Both the position numbers and the translations under genes were made by a program. Positions 16,685 through 25,178 of a stretch of 54,600 nucleotides of DNA are shown here, piece after piece. Origin of the DNA: Candidatus Bathyarchaeum sp. (lineage in GTDB: Archaea > Thermoproteota > Bathyarchaeia > Bathyarchaeales > Bathyarchaeaceae); the NCBI GenBank assembly GCA_026014565.1, contig JAOZIB010000015.1, positions 1 to 54,600 on the forward strand. The letters are read 5' to 3'. Position 1 is the stretch's first letter. Each line of letters begins with the position of its first letter. The notes under the pieces were generated by a model that saw nothing but the letters and a program-made list of their open reading frames with translations, was not told the DNA's origin and did not search any database.

Positions 16685-18310
16685 TTAGTTAGTGCGTTTA
16701 AGGGTGTAAAACGCCAAGGCTAATTCTGAAAATGCTACTGCACCCATGGATAAAACTCCGATAAGGTGGTTTGAAGAAACAACGTAAGCAACTGTATAAA
16801 CGAGTAACGGGACAACTAAAGTTGTAATTCCAACTACCAATTTTTTCAAATCATGGATTAGAGCAGAAATTTTGCCTTTCGTTACTATGCTCAGGAAAAG
16901 TTGAATTTCAAAAATGCTTGCCGAAGCAATTGATAGAATCGAAAAGAAGGGAATCAATATTATCAAGGGGGAAGTTACGGGTTTAAGAACTGTCAAAACA
17001 AGCAAAATCAAAGGTACAGGAAAAAAAGTTAATGTGGATACCAACGTTTTTGATGTTACTATTCTGTTGAGGCTTAAAGGTAATGTTTTGGCGTATTCTA
17101 GGCCTTTGCCTTCGGAGTTTAACAATGCAAGGGGCATGAGTAATACAAAAATGCCGCCCATCAAGGTTGAAACAAGTAAGGTGGAAGCCCGTAAAACTTC
17201 GAAACTTGCCAGCATGGATGATATGATTACTGTTTCCAGAACAGGCAACGCAAAAAAGAAGGCAGTTGCAGGGTTTCTTGAACAGCTTTTCAAATCTTTT
17301 ATGACAGATCCAAACAGTGGACTACGTAGTTTAATGGACAAATCTGTTGCTGTTTCTCGGGTCATTTGTATGTCCGCGCCTGTGGATATTTTTTTGACGG
17401 TTTTTAGTATCCAGCTACCTGCAAATCCGGCAACTCCAAAGTAACCTACCATACTTACTGCTGCAACTATAGTCGTGGACGAGGCTACAATTGTGCTAGT
17501 TGCGCTTGTTACGGTTATTCCAGCAGCAAAGGGATGAAGTAAACAAAACAGCAGGTTAGAAAGCGAGTTGGGTTCAAGTAGCATAGTTTCCAAAGAGGGC
17601 ACAATATACCAAGGCAAACTAATCAACAGGCTAACGCCCATTAGCAATGTGCCCCACATGAAAATGAAAACTAACCGCAAAAGGGTACGGCTTTTTGAGC
17701 GACCGCCACGGGACAGATTTTTTGTGAAGACCCGGGAAAACCATAAGGAGACTGCAACGGCTAAAACTGCGTTCATTATTGAGGCTGCAAGCATTACCAG
17801 AACCGCTAGGGGCGAGCTGGTGTAGTAGGCGACCATTATTACTTGGCTGAGTATGGAACCCACAACAATGTAGTCCACCGACCGAATAAAAGAGAACAAA
17901 GTAATTAACGAAAAATCCTTTTTTTCCATAGGTAAAACGGACAGCAATGCTGAAGATTCGGCGCCAACAAAAGAAGACATAGTTTGAATTGCATACAAAG
18001 CCATGAATCCAAAAGTTACTGCTAAACTTAAGGCAACTGCGCTGGTTAAACCAACAAAGGGGGAACCGAAAAACTGGGCTGTAAAGGGCATAACTGTAGC
18101 CAAAACATTAAACACGGCAACCAAGAATTTATCCCATTTTGCGATTCTAAGGGCTTTTTTTGTAACTTCTAAGTTGTCTGGGGAGTCTGCTCCAAGTTGT
18201 CCTTTGCCAAATCCACCCCACCACATTCTTCCTTTTTCTTCAGCGATAGAACGGTACACAACCTCCTTGTAGGGCGACCTGCTTTGGCGCCAAGCTTCAA
18301 TTAGTTTCAT
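16685..18310 (-). CDS. ABC exporter membrane subunit
   Basis: A highly hydrophobic protein of about 540 residues with a dozen or so membrane segments and a basic N-terminal region. It is read directly after the ATPase at 18297-19094, overlapping it by 14 bases, and so is the membrane partner of that ATPase. The start is placed at the ATG at 18310 because GGGAGAGGAG lies ten bases upstream; the frame stays open 19 codons further. No substrate can be inferred; bacterial relatives of this arrangement export lipids, peptides or drugs. Confidence 0.75.
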   Translation of the reverse strand: MKLIEAWRQSRSPYKEVVYRSIAEEKGRMWWGGFGKGQLGADSPDNLEVTKKALRIAKWDKFLVAVFNVLATVMPFTAQFFGSPFVGLTSAVALSLAVTFGFMALYAIQTMSSFVGAESSALLSVLPMEKKDFSLITLFSFIRSVDYIVVGSILSQVIMVAYYTSSPLAVLVMLAASIMNAVLAVAVSLWFSRVFTKNLSRGGRSKSRTLLRLVFIFMWGTLLMGVSLLISLPWYIVPSLETMLLEPNSLSNLLFCLLHPFAAGITVTSATSTIVASSTTIVAAVSMVGYFGVAGFAGSWILKTVKKISTGADIQMTRETATDLSIKLRSPLFGSVIKDLKSCSRNPATAFFFALPVLETVIISSMLASFEVLRASTLLVSTLMGGIFVLLMPLALLNSEGKGLEYAKTLPLSLNRIVTSKTLVSTLTFFPVPLILLVLTVLKPVTSPLIILIPFFSILSIASASIFEIQLFLSIVTKGKISALIHDLKKLVVGITTLVVPLLVYTVAYVVSSNHLIGVLSMGAVAFSELALAFYTLKRTN

Positions 18311-19094
18311 GCTGAAAAAACTCCTCTCCCAAGAGTCGAGTTTTGTTGGCAATCTCATGTTCTTCATTAGTCAGTTTCAAAAATACTTCTTCGAGGGTTT
18401 TACTCGGGTTTCCAGTTTGGGTCTTTAGCTGATCAAGGGTTCCTTCTGCAACAATTTTTCCCTGATAAATGATTCCGATTCTTGTACAGATGTTTTCAGC
18501 AACTTCCATGATGTGGGTACTAAACAGAACTGCCCCACCTTTTTTTGCATGCAACAACAACAAATCCTTTACTAACCGGCTGGTTTTTGCATCTATACCG
18601 TTCAGGGGTTCATCCAGCAAAAGAACAGGAGGTTGATGAATAAACGCAGCAATCAGGGCTACCTTTTGTTTCATTCCCGTTGACAGGGCAGCAATTGGAG
18701 TGTCAAAATAGTTTGAGATACCAAAAGCGTCCCCTAACTGTGAGAATATACGGTTGACTGAGGTTTGGTCGATTTTTCGTATAGAGGCTATGAACTCAAA
18801 AAAGTCACGAACAGACAAAGACTCATATAATATTGGTTTTTCAGCGACATATCCTATTCTAGATTTAACTTCAATAGGGTTTGTTACAGGATTATAGCCT
18901 TCAACTCTAACCCATCCAGATGTTGGCTCAACCAGTCCCATGATTGCTTTGATGCTGGTGGTTTTGCCTGCACCATTTGGACCTAAAAGACCATAGATTT
19001 CTCCAGGCAGGACTTTGAAGTGTAATCCAGTTAAGGCATGAACATCCCCGAATTGTTTTGTTAACTCAGTTGCTTGGATTAATGGCGCCGACAC
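18297..19094 (-). CDS. ABC transporter ATPase (exporter type)
   Basis: A CcmA/NatA-type ATPase with Walker A GPNGAGKT, Walker B VLLLDEPLNGID and the H-loop FSTHIMEVAE. The signature reads LSTGMKQKVAL, the variant common in this subfamily. The GTG at 19094 is preferred as start because AAGGTG lies seven bases upstream, whereas the ATG at 19115 has none. It forms a two-gene transporter with the overlapping membrane subunit. Confidence 0.88.
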   Translation of the reverse strand: MSAPLIQATELTKQFGDVHALTGLHFKVLPGEIYGLLGPNGAGKTTSIKAIMGLVEPTSGWVRVEGYNPVTNPIEVKSRIGYVAEKPILYESLSVRDFFEFIASIRKIDQTSVNRIFSQLGDAFGISNYFDTPIAALSTGMKQKVALIAAFIHQPPVLLLDEPLNGIDAKTSRLVKDLLLLHAKKGGAVLFSTHIMEVAENICTRIGIIYQGKIVAEGTLDQLKTQTGNPSKTLEEVFLKLTNEEHEIANKTRLLGEEFFQHETN

Positions 19095-19278
19095 ATTGTT
19101 ACACCTTAGATACATTAAGCGTTGTAAGTGTGCTATTCCTGAAAGTAATGTTTTGTTAAGTCAGAATACGGATTTGTGGTTTGAATAATTATATTACGTT
19201 AGCAGGATAACTAAAAAAAAATAAATAACTCCAAAACCAAGATATACTGTAACTTTTTGCTTTAGAAAAAGGGGGTGA

Positions 19279-19701
19279 ATGAAAATTAAAGACATTGTAG
19301 ACACTGCATTGGATTCTGATTCTTTTACCACTCTTTGTAAGGCGGTAATTGCTGCAGGTCTTGTTGATGCTTTGCGGGCTCCGGGTCCGTTTACTGTTTT
19401 TGCTCCAACTGATGATGCGTTTGCAAAACTTCCAAAAGGGACAGTTGAAGGTTTACTGAAGGATAAAGAAAAGTTGACATCAATTTTGACGTATCATGTA
19501 GTTCCAGAAAAATTGATGATTTCCGCGTTTAAGACTCCAAAGAAATTCAAAACACTACAAGGACAAGAAATCAATGTTGACGGTTTATTGTGGCACCTTA
19601 ACAAGAAAATTAAGGTTAATGACGCAAAAACTGTGATGACCGACATCAAAGCAACTAACGGTGTTATTCATGCAATAGACTCAGTATTAATGCCAAAATA
19701 G
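19279..19701 (+). CDS. Fasciclin (FAS1) domain protein
   Basis: A single 140-residue FAS1 domain: GPFTVFAPTDDAFAKLPKGTVE, YHVVPEKL and the final NGVIHAIDSVLMPK are the family's H1 and H2 regions. There is no signal peptide or anchor, so unlike most fasciclins it should be cytoplasmic or leave the cell by an unrecognised route. A strong AGGGGGTGA precedes the ATG. The heliorhodopsin gene follows 128 bases downstream on the same strand but has its own promoter elements. Confidence 0.92.
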   Translation: MKIKDIVDTALDSDSFTTLCKAVIAAGLVDALRAPGPFTVFAPTDDAFAKLPKGTVEGLLKDKEKLTSILTYHVVPEKLMISAFKTPKKFKTLQGQEINVDGLLWHLNKKIKVNDAKTVMTDIKATNGVIHAIDSVLMPK

Positions 19702-19803
19702 ATAACTTGCATGTTTAACAGTTCAATCTTTTCTCCATTTTTTTATGTAATTTTTATTAAGTTTTCAGTTATAATGTATGGTTTACAATGTAGACAAATG
19801 TTA

Positions 19804-19825
19804 AATTTAATTGTTACATATGTAA
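19804..19825 (+). promoter_or_regulatory. Promoter and palindrome at the heliorhodopsin start
   Basis: An AATTTAAT-type TATA-like element (about 19803-19811) lies about 25 bases before the ATG at 19830, implying a nearly leaderless mRNA. Between them is the perfect 12-bp palindrome TTACATATGTAA (19814-19825), at the predicted transcription start. This would suit a repressor site. Confidence 0.4.
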
Positions 19826-19829
19826 TATC

Positions 19830-20639
19830 ATGAATTCTGAAGAAAGAAAAAGGATTATTGCAAAATCACCAATTTCTTTCAAGTACCTCAAGCGCTTCAA
19901 CACTGCCGCGGGCATTTTGCATCTGATTCAAGGAATCATAATGCTGGCCCTTGGACTTCAACTAGAGTGGTCCCGAGACATCTACACCTTTTACATGAAA
20001 TTTGACATCACAAATTTCACTGCAGTTCCTGACCCACAAATTTTTTTTAGCATAAGCTATTTGGGAGCGATTCTGGCTTCGTTTCCATTGATTTCTGCTA
20101 TAGCTCATTTTATTATTGCTTATCCTAAAAACAAAAGCTACAACGAAAACCTTACAAAAGGCATGAATCCCTACAGGTGGTACGAATACGCTTTTAGCAG
20201 CTCCATAATGATCACCCTGATTTCGCTGTTTTTGGGCATCTGGGACTTTTGGTCGCTGGTTATGATTTTTGTCCTGAACGCCATGATGATAATGTTTGGT
20301 TACCTTATGGAAGTAATCAACCAAAAAACCGAAAAAACAAGCTGGTCCGCCTTCATTTTAGGAACCATCTCAGGATTCACTCCATGGGTTGTACTTTACG
20401 CATATTTCATCGCAGCCATCAACTCCGCGGGCGTAGAACCTCCAACCTTTGTTTACATGATACTTTTCATCTACTTCTTTGTCTTCAACATTTTCGCCGT
20501 CAACATGGTCCTGCAATACAAAGGCGTCGGAAAATGGAAAGACTACCTCTACGGAGAGCGATTCTACATAATACTTAGTTTCATAGCCAAAACAATCCTG
20601 TCCTGGCTAGTATTCATCGGAATCTTTGCACCATTCTAA
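19830..20639 (+). CDS. Heliorhodopsin
   Basis: A 269-residue seven-helix protein with the heliorhodopsin hallmarks. Lys254 in SFIAK is the retinal Schiff-base lysine, with the S-x-x-x-K spacing of the family. Glu119 in RWYEYAFSSS is the single carboxylate counterion. His31 (GILHLIQG) and His93 (IAHF) match the histidines near the retinal pocket. The long polar segment between the first two helices is also typical. Heliorhodopsins are light sensors or enzymatic partners inserted with inverted topology rather than ion pumps. No retinal or carotene cleavage gene is visible in this window, so retinal may be made elsewhere or taken up. The neighbours give no clear partner. Confidence 0.9.
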   Translation: MNSEERKRIIAKSPISFKYLKRFNTAAGILHLIQGIIMLALGLQLEWSRDIYTFYMKFDITNFTAVPDPQIFFSISYLGAILASFPLISAIAHFIIAYPKNKSYNENLTKGMNPYRWYEYAFSSSIMITLISLFLGIWDFWSLVMIFVLNAMMIMFGYLMEVINQKTEKTSWSAFILGTISGFTPWVVLYAYFIAAINSAGVEPPTFVYMILFIYFFVFNIFAVNMVLQYKGVGKWKDYLYGERFYIILSFIAKTILSWLVFIGIFAPF

Positions 20640-20690
20640 CAAAAAATATGCTTCAGAAAACTGAAGCACCCCCAATTTTTTGGCAACAAA

Positions 20691-21143
20691 CTAAGGAGAC
20701 TTAAGTCCAATTTCTTGCGTTATGTTTTCCAGTTTTATTGCAACTAATGATTTGTTATCCGGAGTTAATGATTCCCATCCGTCTTGTTTTGTGAATCCGT
20801 GAGCAGGTAAAAAATTTGGTGAAAGTTTTTGTTCCCCTTCTGTTCTGAGTTGGTTTATTGCGTTTGCTCGTTCTGTTGAGTCAGTTACGACTTTGAGGGT
20901 ACCATGGAAAACAACAAAGCTGTATTCACTGAGGTCTTCGCGGTATTCTTCGATTTCCACGCAGACGTGTTTGTCGTTTTCGATGAATTTCATCTTTTTT
21001 CCGTAATCCGTGAAATGAAAATACAAAGAACCATCGATTACTGCGTACTGAAAGGGCGCAATGTATGGGTATGTGCTTCCCTTGAAGGCAATTCTGCACA
21101 GGCGCTGTCTGCGGATAAGTTTCCACATTTCTTGTTTAGTCAT
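20691..21143 (-). CDS. Pyridoxamine 5'-phosphate oxidase-fold flavin-binding protein
   Basis: About 150 residues of the split-barrel PNPOx-like family: an N-terminal MTKQEMWKLIRRQRLCRIAF helix and strand, then YPYIAPFQYAVIDGSLYFH. Members bind FMN, F420 or heme and act as small reductases or in metabolite repair. The ATG at 21143 is preferred; a TTG 24 bases upstream keeps the frame open. It is convergent with the heliorhodopsin gene, 51 bases from it. The substrate is unknown. Confidence 0.8.
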   Translation of the reverse strand: MTKQEMWKLIRRQRLCRIAFKGSTYPYIAPFQYAVIDGSLYFHFTDYGKKMKFIENDKHVCVEIEEYREDLSEYSFVVFHGTLKVVTDSTERANAINQLRTEGEQKLSPNFLPAHGFTKQDGWESLTPDNKSLVAIKLENITQEIGLKSP

Positions 21144-21253
21144 TTTAGGTAACTTAAAAACAACCAAAAATAAACCCCAACATCAATTATGGTTTACCGA
21201 GTACTTGAATTTTATCACCCAAAATTAGGAATTATTAACCAACAACTTCAACT

Positions 21254-21976
21254 TTATTTTCTTTCTGCTTGATCCCAGTAATAAAGGAAGAGGTCTTTAA
21301 TCCAGTTCAGAAACATAGGATCAGTTCCAGAAAAACTGGCATAATCCACTCGCCCTTCAATAAAACGAAAACTAAGGGAGGCTTCTTTTTCTGTGACAAC
21401 CAAAATCAAGGGAACTTCGTTGTGGTTTCTGATTTCTAGGTTTGACAGTTTTGTTGGGGGTTGGGGAGAAATGATTCTGTAGTTTACTCCTTTGGGAATC
21501 TGTTGGGACAAAACCTCTGCAGAGTCTTTGAGGGGTTCAGGGGAAATTCCCCACATGAACTGTTGGGCTTCTCCGATAAGTTTTGAGGAGTTGGTGGTGC
21601 TTTCTATCATGCCCATTAGCAGGGTAGATTTTGAAAGTTCTCCTATGCGGTTTATGAACTGCTTGGGGAGGTTCTGAACTGTGTGAGCCAAGAAGTATTG
21701 TTTGTTTTTGAAAACAAAATCCAAGGAAGAAGAAAGCTCCAAAACTAACGCCCCATAAGGAGATATTGTATATTTGCCGTCTGGCTGTTTTTGAACAAGC
21801 AGAGCTTCAGTTAAGCGTTGTAGTTGCCTGAAGGTTTCTGTTGTGGTCAGGTCTAGTTTGCGGGCGAGACTGTTCATTTTCCAGCTTTTTTTGTTTAACT
21901 CCCGCAGGATGCTGACTCTGGTTTCGCTTGCGAGTTCATAGAAAAGTTTGTCAATTGTTTCTTCGGAGTTTTCCAA
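21254..21976 (-). CDS. Winged-helix regulator with FilR1-like (DUF1724) sensor domain
   Basis: Residues ~8-75 form a winged helix (FYELASETRVSILRELN, MNSLARKLDLTTTETFRQLQRL). The remaining ~160 residues match the middle and C-terminal domain of methanogen FilR1-type regulators. The start is a TTG with GGTGAG five bases upstream. It is divergent from the operon at 22087-23398, about 110 bases away, and is the obvious candidate to control it. Confidence 0.75.
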   Translation of the reverse strand: MENSEETIDKLFYELASETRVSILRELNKKSWKMNSLARKLDLTTTETFRQLQRLTEALLVQKQPDGKYTISPYGALVLELSSSLDFVFKNKQYFLAHTVQNLPKQFINRIGELSKSTLLMGMIESTTNSSKLIGEAQQFMWGISPEPLKDSAEVLSQQIPKGVNYRIISPQPPTKLSNLEIRNHNEVPLILVVTEKEASLSFRFIEGRVDYASFSGTDPMFLNWIKDLFLYYWDQAERK

Positions 21977-22086
21977 GCTTTCTCACCGTTGTTAAAGTTT
22001 TCACAGTGTTGTGTATAGTTTCACAATCTGCGCAAATAAAGGTAATCAGATTTTGTTGCCCTCATGGTTTTTGTGAGGAAACAACC

Positions 22087-22341
22087 ATGAAAAACAACAC
22101 CAAAAAAACTGAACGGTTCTTCTCGGTGGAGCTGGACTCCAAAACGAGCATCAAAAACGTTACCATGACCAACGGCTCCAACGAAAACGTGCTCATAGAA
22201 GGAACCCTTGGCAAACTGGTTCAAGCAGCCTTTGTGGAAGGCGTGATTTTGGAAGTCATTGGCGAGAAAGGTGTTCTGAGAATTAACTTGGAACAATCCG
22301 AATTATCCAAAAAAGCCGTGGAGGTGAAAAGAACAAAATGA
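22087..22341 (+). CDS. Small protein of unknown function
   Basis: An 84-residue soluble protein, ATG start preceded by GAGGAAAC. The middle looks like a small beta sandwich (ENVLIEGTLGKLVQAAFVEGVILEV) ending in a basic tail. Its last bases overlap the next start (ATGA-type), so it is translationally coupled to the membrane protein and EFR1 genes that follow. No family is recognised. Confidence 0.65.
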   Translation: MKNNTKKTERFFSVELDSKTSIKNVTMTNGSNENVLIEGTLGKLVQAAFVEGVILEVIGEKGVLRINLEQSELSKKAVEVKRTK

Positions 22342-22541
22342 ACAGCAAAATAATCGTAATAGTTGTTATTGCCCTTTGGGTTATCTGTGCAGTTAAAACA
22401 GTCATACCCAACGCAGAGGCAAGCAAAGTCTGTAGACTCGGATACTATGCTGCGTGCTCGTTTACTCCCATAAGCACGATGCTTTGTTTAATAGGAGCAG
22501 CAGTAACTTTTGTAGTAACAAAAAGGTTGATGATACTATGA
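22338..22541 (+). CDS. Small membrane protein
   Basis: A 67-residue protein with a membrane helix at residues 4-22 and a second hydrophobic segment at about 43-62, with a short loop holding Cys between them. Its ATG overlaps the previous stop and its TGA overlaps the next ATG, so it is translationally coupled on both sides. It could anchor the EFR1 protein at the membrane. No family recognised. Confidence 0.65.
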   Translation: MNSKIIVIVVIALWVICAVKTVIPNAEASKVCRLGYYAACSFTPISTMLCLIGAAVTFVVTKRLMIL

Positions 22542-23398
22542 GCACCAAATCAACCACCATCTTTTATTTTTCCGCCAGCGGCAACTCATTGGCACTGGCA
22601 AAAGATATTGCACAAAAAACTAACGCAGAACTGGTTTCCATCCCTTCTGTAATGAACCAAACAAGTGTACAACCTCAAACTGAGGCAGTTGGAATTGTAT
22701 TCCCAGTTTATTATGCCTCTAACGGTTATGGCATACCTTTGATAGTAGAACGGTTTGTCAACAAACTAGAAGGAATTAGTTCAAAGTACATTTTTGCAGT
22801 TTGCACCCACTCGGGCATGGCAGGACAAACAATCGCTAAACTCCGAAAACAAATCAAATCCATGGGAGGCGACATTGTCGCAGGTTTTTCTTTGAACATG
22901 GGTAGCACCGATATGCCTGAAGAAAAACAGCAAAAACTGCTAGTGAACCAAAAACAAAAAGCAGAGCTAATCAGCAAATATGTTAATGCTCAAAAAAGGG
23001 GCAGATATGAGACCCGTGGGTTGCTACGCAAGATTGCGTATGCAGTTCCGTTGTATACTTTTATCAAACCCATTTTTTGGAGAAGATACCGCAAACTGTC
23101 AAAATCGAAACAGTATCCAGCTTTCCAAAAACTCATACCAACAGCAGATAATAGTTACCAATGTGACACAACCAAATGTAACGGATGTGGGACTTGCGTA
23201 AAGGTTTGTCCAGTAAACAACATCAAAATAGTCAATGGAAGTCCCCAGTGGCAAAACCACTGCGAGACTTGTTATGCTTGTTTCTTGTGGTGTCCAAAGG
23301 AGGCAATCTTTGGGGATATTGTATCATACAACGACAGACGGCATCATCCTGAAGTTAGACTGGTTGACATCATCAAAGCGAACAGTCAAGCCAATTGA
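22538..23398 (+). CDS. EFR1-type flavodoxin-ferredoxin fusion
   Basis: A 286-residue protein. The N-terminal ~170 residues are a flavodoxin-like domain with FYFSASGNSLALAKDIA (phosphate-binding loop), VFPVYYASNGYGIP and a GMAGQT loop. The C-terminal part has two [4Fe-4S] motifs, CNGCGTCVKVCP and CETCYACFLWCP. Such EFR1 proteins pass electrons between flavin and iron-sulfur partners. The start at 22538 overlaps the upstream TGA. The gene ends 13 bases inside the convergent ABC permease gene. Confidence 0.88.
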   Translation: MSTKSTTIFYFSASGNSLALAKDIAQKTNAELVSIPSVMNQTSVQPQTEAVGIVFPVYYASNGYGIPLIVERFVNKLEGISSKYIFAVCTHSGMAGQTIAKLRKQIKSMGGDIVAGFSLNMGSTDMPEEKQQKLLVNQKQKAELISKYVNAQKRGRYETRGLLRKIAYAVPLYTFIKPIFWRRYRKLSKSKQYPAFQKLIPTADNSYQCDTTKCNGCGTCVKVCPVNNIKIVNGSPQWQNHCETCYACFLWCPKEAIFGDIVSYNDRRHHPEVRLVDIIKANSQAN

Positions 23399-24210
23399 GC
23401 CAAGATTTCTTCCCGTTTGAACATTTTTACTCCAATCCGGAAAACCACAAAATCCAAGGCAACAAACAGTGCCGCTAAGACTGCGATTACTAAGGGCCCA
23501 AAGATTAAGGCACCCGAGATTTGTCCGAACACTAACCCAAGGATTGGGAGTAACAGGATTACGCTGATTTGTTGGGCTTCTTTGAACCCTTTGACTTTTG
23601 CAGATATGATTACAGTTAATCCGATGCTGGCCAGAGCCACGGTTGGAGCTAAACCAAAGATTAGCAAAATCCAATCAAGATTTGGCAGTAGCAGCATTCC
23701 GTTGAATAAACCAAAGGATAGAACATCAAAGATTGCAGTGTACACTACAAAGGAAACAATTGTTACCAGCATTGAAGGAATAAAGGACACAAGCATTTTT
23801 CCAAACAGGAGTTCGCTGTCTGAGATTGGAGTTGCTAGCAGGCCCTCGATGGTTTTTCGTTCTTTTTCTCCTGCGAAGCTATCAGATGCAATAACGCTTG
23901 ACGTCATCAGGGGTATAATTAGGAAGAACGGCGCAAAGAAGTAAATTGCCATTACATAGATCATTACTTGGAGTTCAGTCATTCCTGCTAGTTGGTCCTG
24001 CACAGAAAGAGGCAAATTTTGTACCAAAGGAACAAAACCTCCCAAATCTGCTTCAGAACCAGAGACCACATTGGGAATCAGGGTTAAAATTACGGGAATG
24101 AACACTGAAATCATGAGGGGAACGATAACTATGGGCAAAATTACTTGCCAGTTACGTTTGATTTCAAGCCAATCTTTTCGGAAAACCAGTTTTGCTTTTT
24201 CTAGTCTCAT
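23386..24210 (-). CDS. ABC-2 type exporter permease
   Basis: A 274-residue membrane protein: KDWLEIKRNWQVILPIVIVP at the N-terminus, then a large extracellular loop and four to five helices. The short motif AGEKERKTIEGLLATPISD is the classic ABC-2 family signature after the second helix. It overlaps the ATPase gene by four bases (ATGA), forming a NatAB-like exporter. Confidence 0.88.
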   Translation of the reverse strand: MRLEKAKLVFRKDWLEIKRNWQVILPIVIVPLMISVFIPVILTLIPNVVSGSEADLGGFVPLVQNLPLSVQDQLAGMTELQVMIYVMAIYFFAPFFLIIPLMTSSVIASDSFAGEKERKTIEGLLATPISDSELLFGKMLVSFIPSMLVTIVSFVVYTAIFDVLSFGLFNGMLLLPNLDWILLIFGLAPTVALASIGLTVIISAKVKGFKEAQQISVILLLPILGLVFGQISGALIFGPLVIAVLAALFVALDFVVFRIGVKMFKREEILAQLA

Positions 24211-25151
24211 TTTTGTTCCTCCTTAATCAATTTCAAATAAGCTTCTTCCAAAGATGCTCGAACAACTTTAACTCCAAGAATCAAACCCCCAGATTCAACA
24301 AGGTTTTTGACGATTTTTGGAGTACCAGATTGGGTGTCGTCCACTGTTACTGTGATTTTGTGGGACTCTTCGTCAATAGTTACTTGTTTTACTCCACTGA
24401 CCTGTTTTGTTGCTTCAACAAGTTTAGGACTAACTGATTCTAAAGTAATCTCAACAGTTGGGGTTCCACTTATTTTGTTTCGAAGCTCGTCAGGGGTTCC
24501 CACAATCACGCTTGTGCCTTTGTTGATTATCATTACTCGGCTGCAGAGTTTTTCTGCGTCTTCAAGGTGATGGGTACACAACAAAATCGTGCTTTTTTCG
24601 TGATGACTCAGTTTTCCGATAAGGTCTCGAACTTCTTTAGAGGATTCTGGGTCTAAACCTGAGGTTGGTTCGTCCAAGAAAATAATTGAGGGCTTGTGAA
24701 CTAATGCTCGGGCTATTGCGAGTTTTTGTTTCATTCCTTTGGAAAAGGTTGCTACTTTGTCGTTTCGGCGTTCCCATAAACCAAAAAACTGAAGCATTTC
24801 CTGTATTCGTTGGGTTTTCTGGACAGATTCTGTTAACCCGTAGGCTTGTGCAAAAAAGTCCATGTTCTCGTAAGCAGTGAGTTTCTCGTAAAGGCTGGGG
24901 TTCTCAGTTAAAATGCCAACAGTTTCCCGAACCTTCAAAGAATCACTGTTAATCACGTAACCTTTCACTTTGGCAGAACCTTCAGAACTAGAAATCAGTC
25001 CCGCCAACATACGAACAGTTGTAGTTTTTCCTGCACCATTAGGACCTAAAAGACCAAAAACTTCCCCTTCTCTGATACTAAAGTTCAGGTGGTTAACTGC
25101 AACAAAGGAACCAAACTTTTTGGTTAAGTTTTCAACTTCAATTGCTTGCAT
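24207..25151 (-). CDS. ABC-2 type exporter ATPase
   Basis: A 314-residue ATPase with Walker A GPNGAGKT, a signature reading FSKGMKQKLAIA (Lys in place of Gly), Walker B IIFLDEPTSGLDPE and the H-loop THHLEDAE. The C-terminal ~85 residues form a small beta domain typical of NatA/CcmA-like subunits. Coupled to the permease at 23386-24210. Substrate unknown. Confidence 0.9.
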   Translation of the reverse strand: MQAIEVENLTKKFGSFVAVNHLNFSIREGEVFGLLGPNGAGKTTTVRMLAGLISSSEGSAKVKGYVINSDSLKVRETVGILTENPSLYEKLTAYENMDFFAQAYGLTESVQKTQRIQEMLQFFGLWERRNDKVATFSKGMKQKLAIARALVHKPSIIFLDEPTSGLDPESSKEVRDLIGKLSHHEKSTILLCTHHLEDAEKLCSRVMIINKGTSVIVGTPDELRNKISGTPTVEITLESVSPKLVEATKQVSGVKQVTIDEESHKITVTVDDTQSGTPKIVKNLVESGGLILGVKVVRASLEEAYLKLIKEEQK

Positions 25152-25178
25152 TATTTATCATCCCCTGGGTTACCAATT

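Noticed and set aside
16914-17444. A 176-codon frame on the plus strand
   Set aside because: It is antisense to the ABC exporter membrane gene, rich in Lys and Thr from the mirror of hydrophobic codons, and matches no family.
23386-23398. TCAAGCCAATTGA as another member of the palindrome family
   Set aside because: It lies within the overlapping coding ends of two genes and has only four-base arms, so chance is likely.
23417-23944. A 175-codon plus-strand frame
   Set aside because: Antisense to the ABC-2 permease with low-complexity Thr/Ile/Lys composition.
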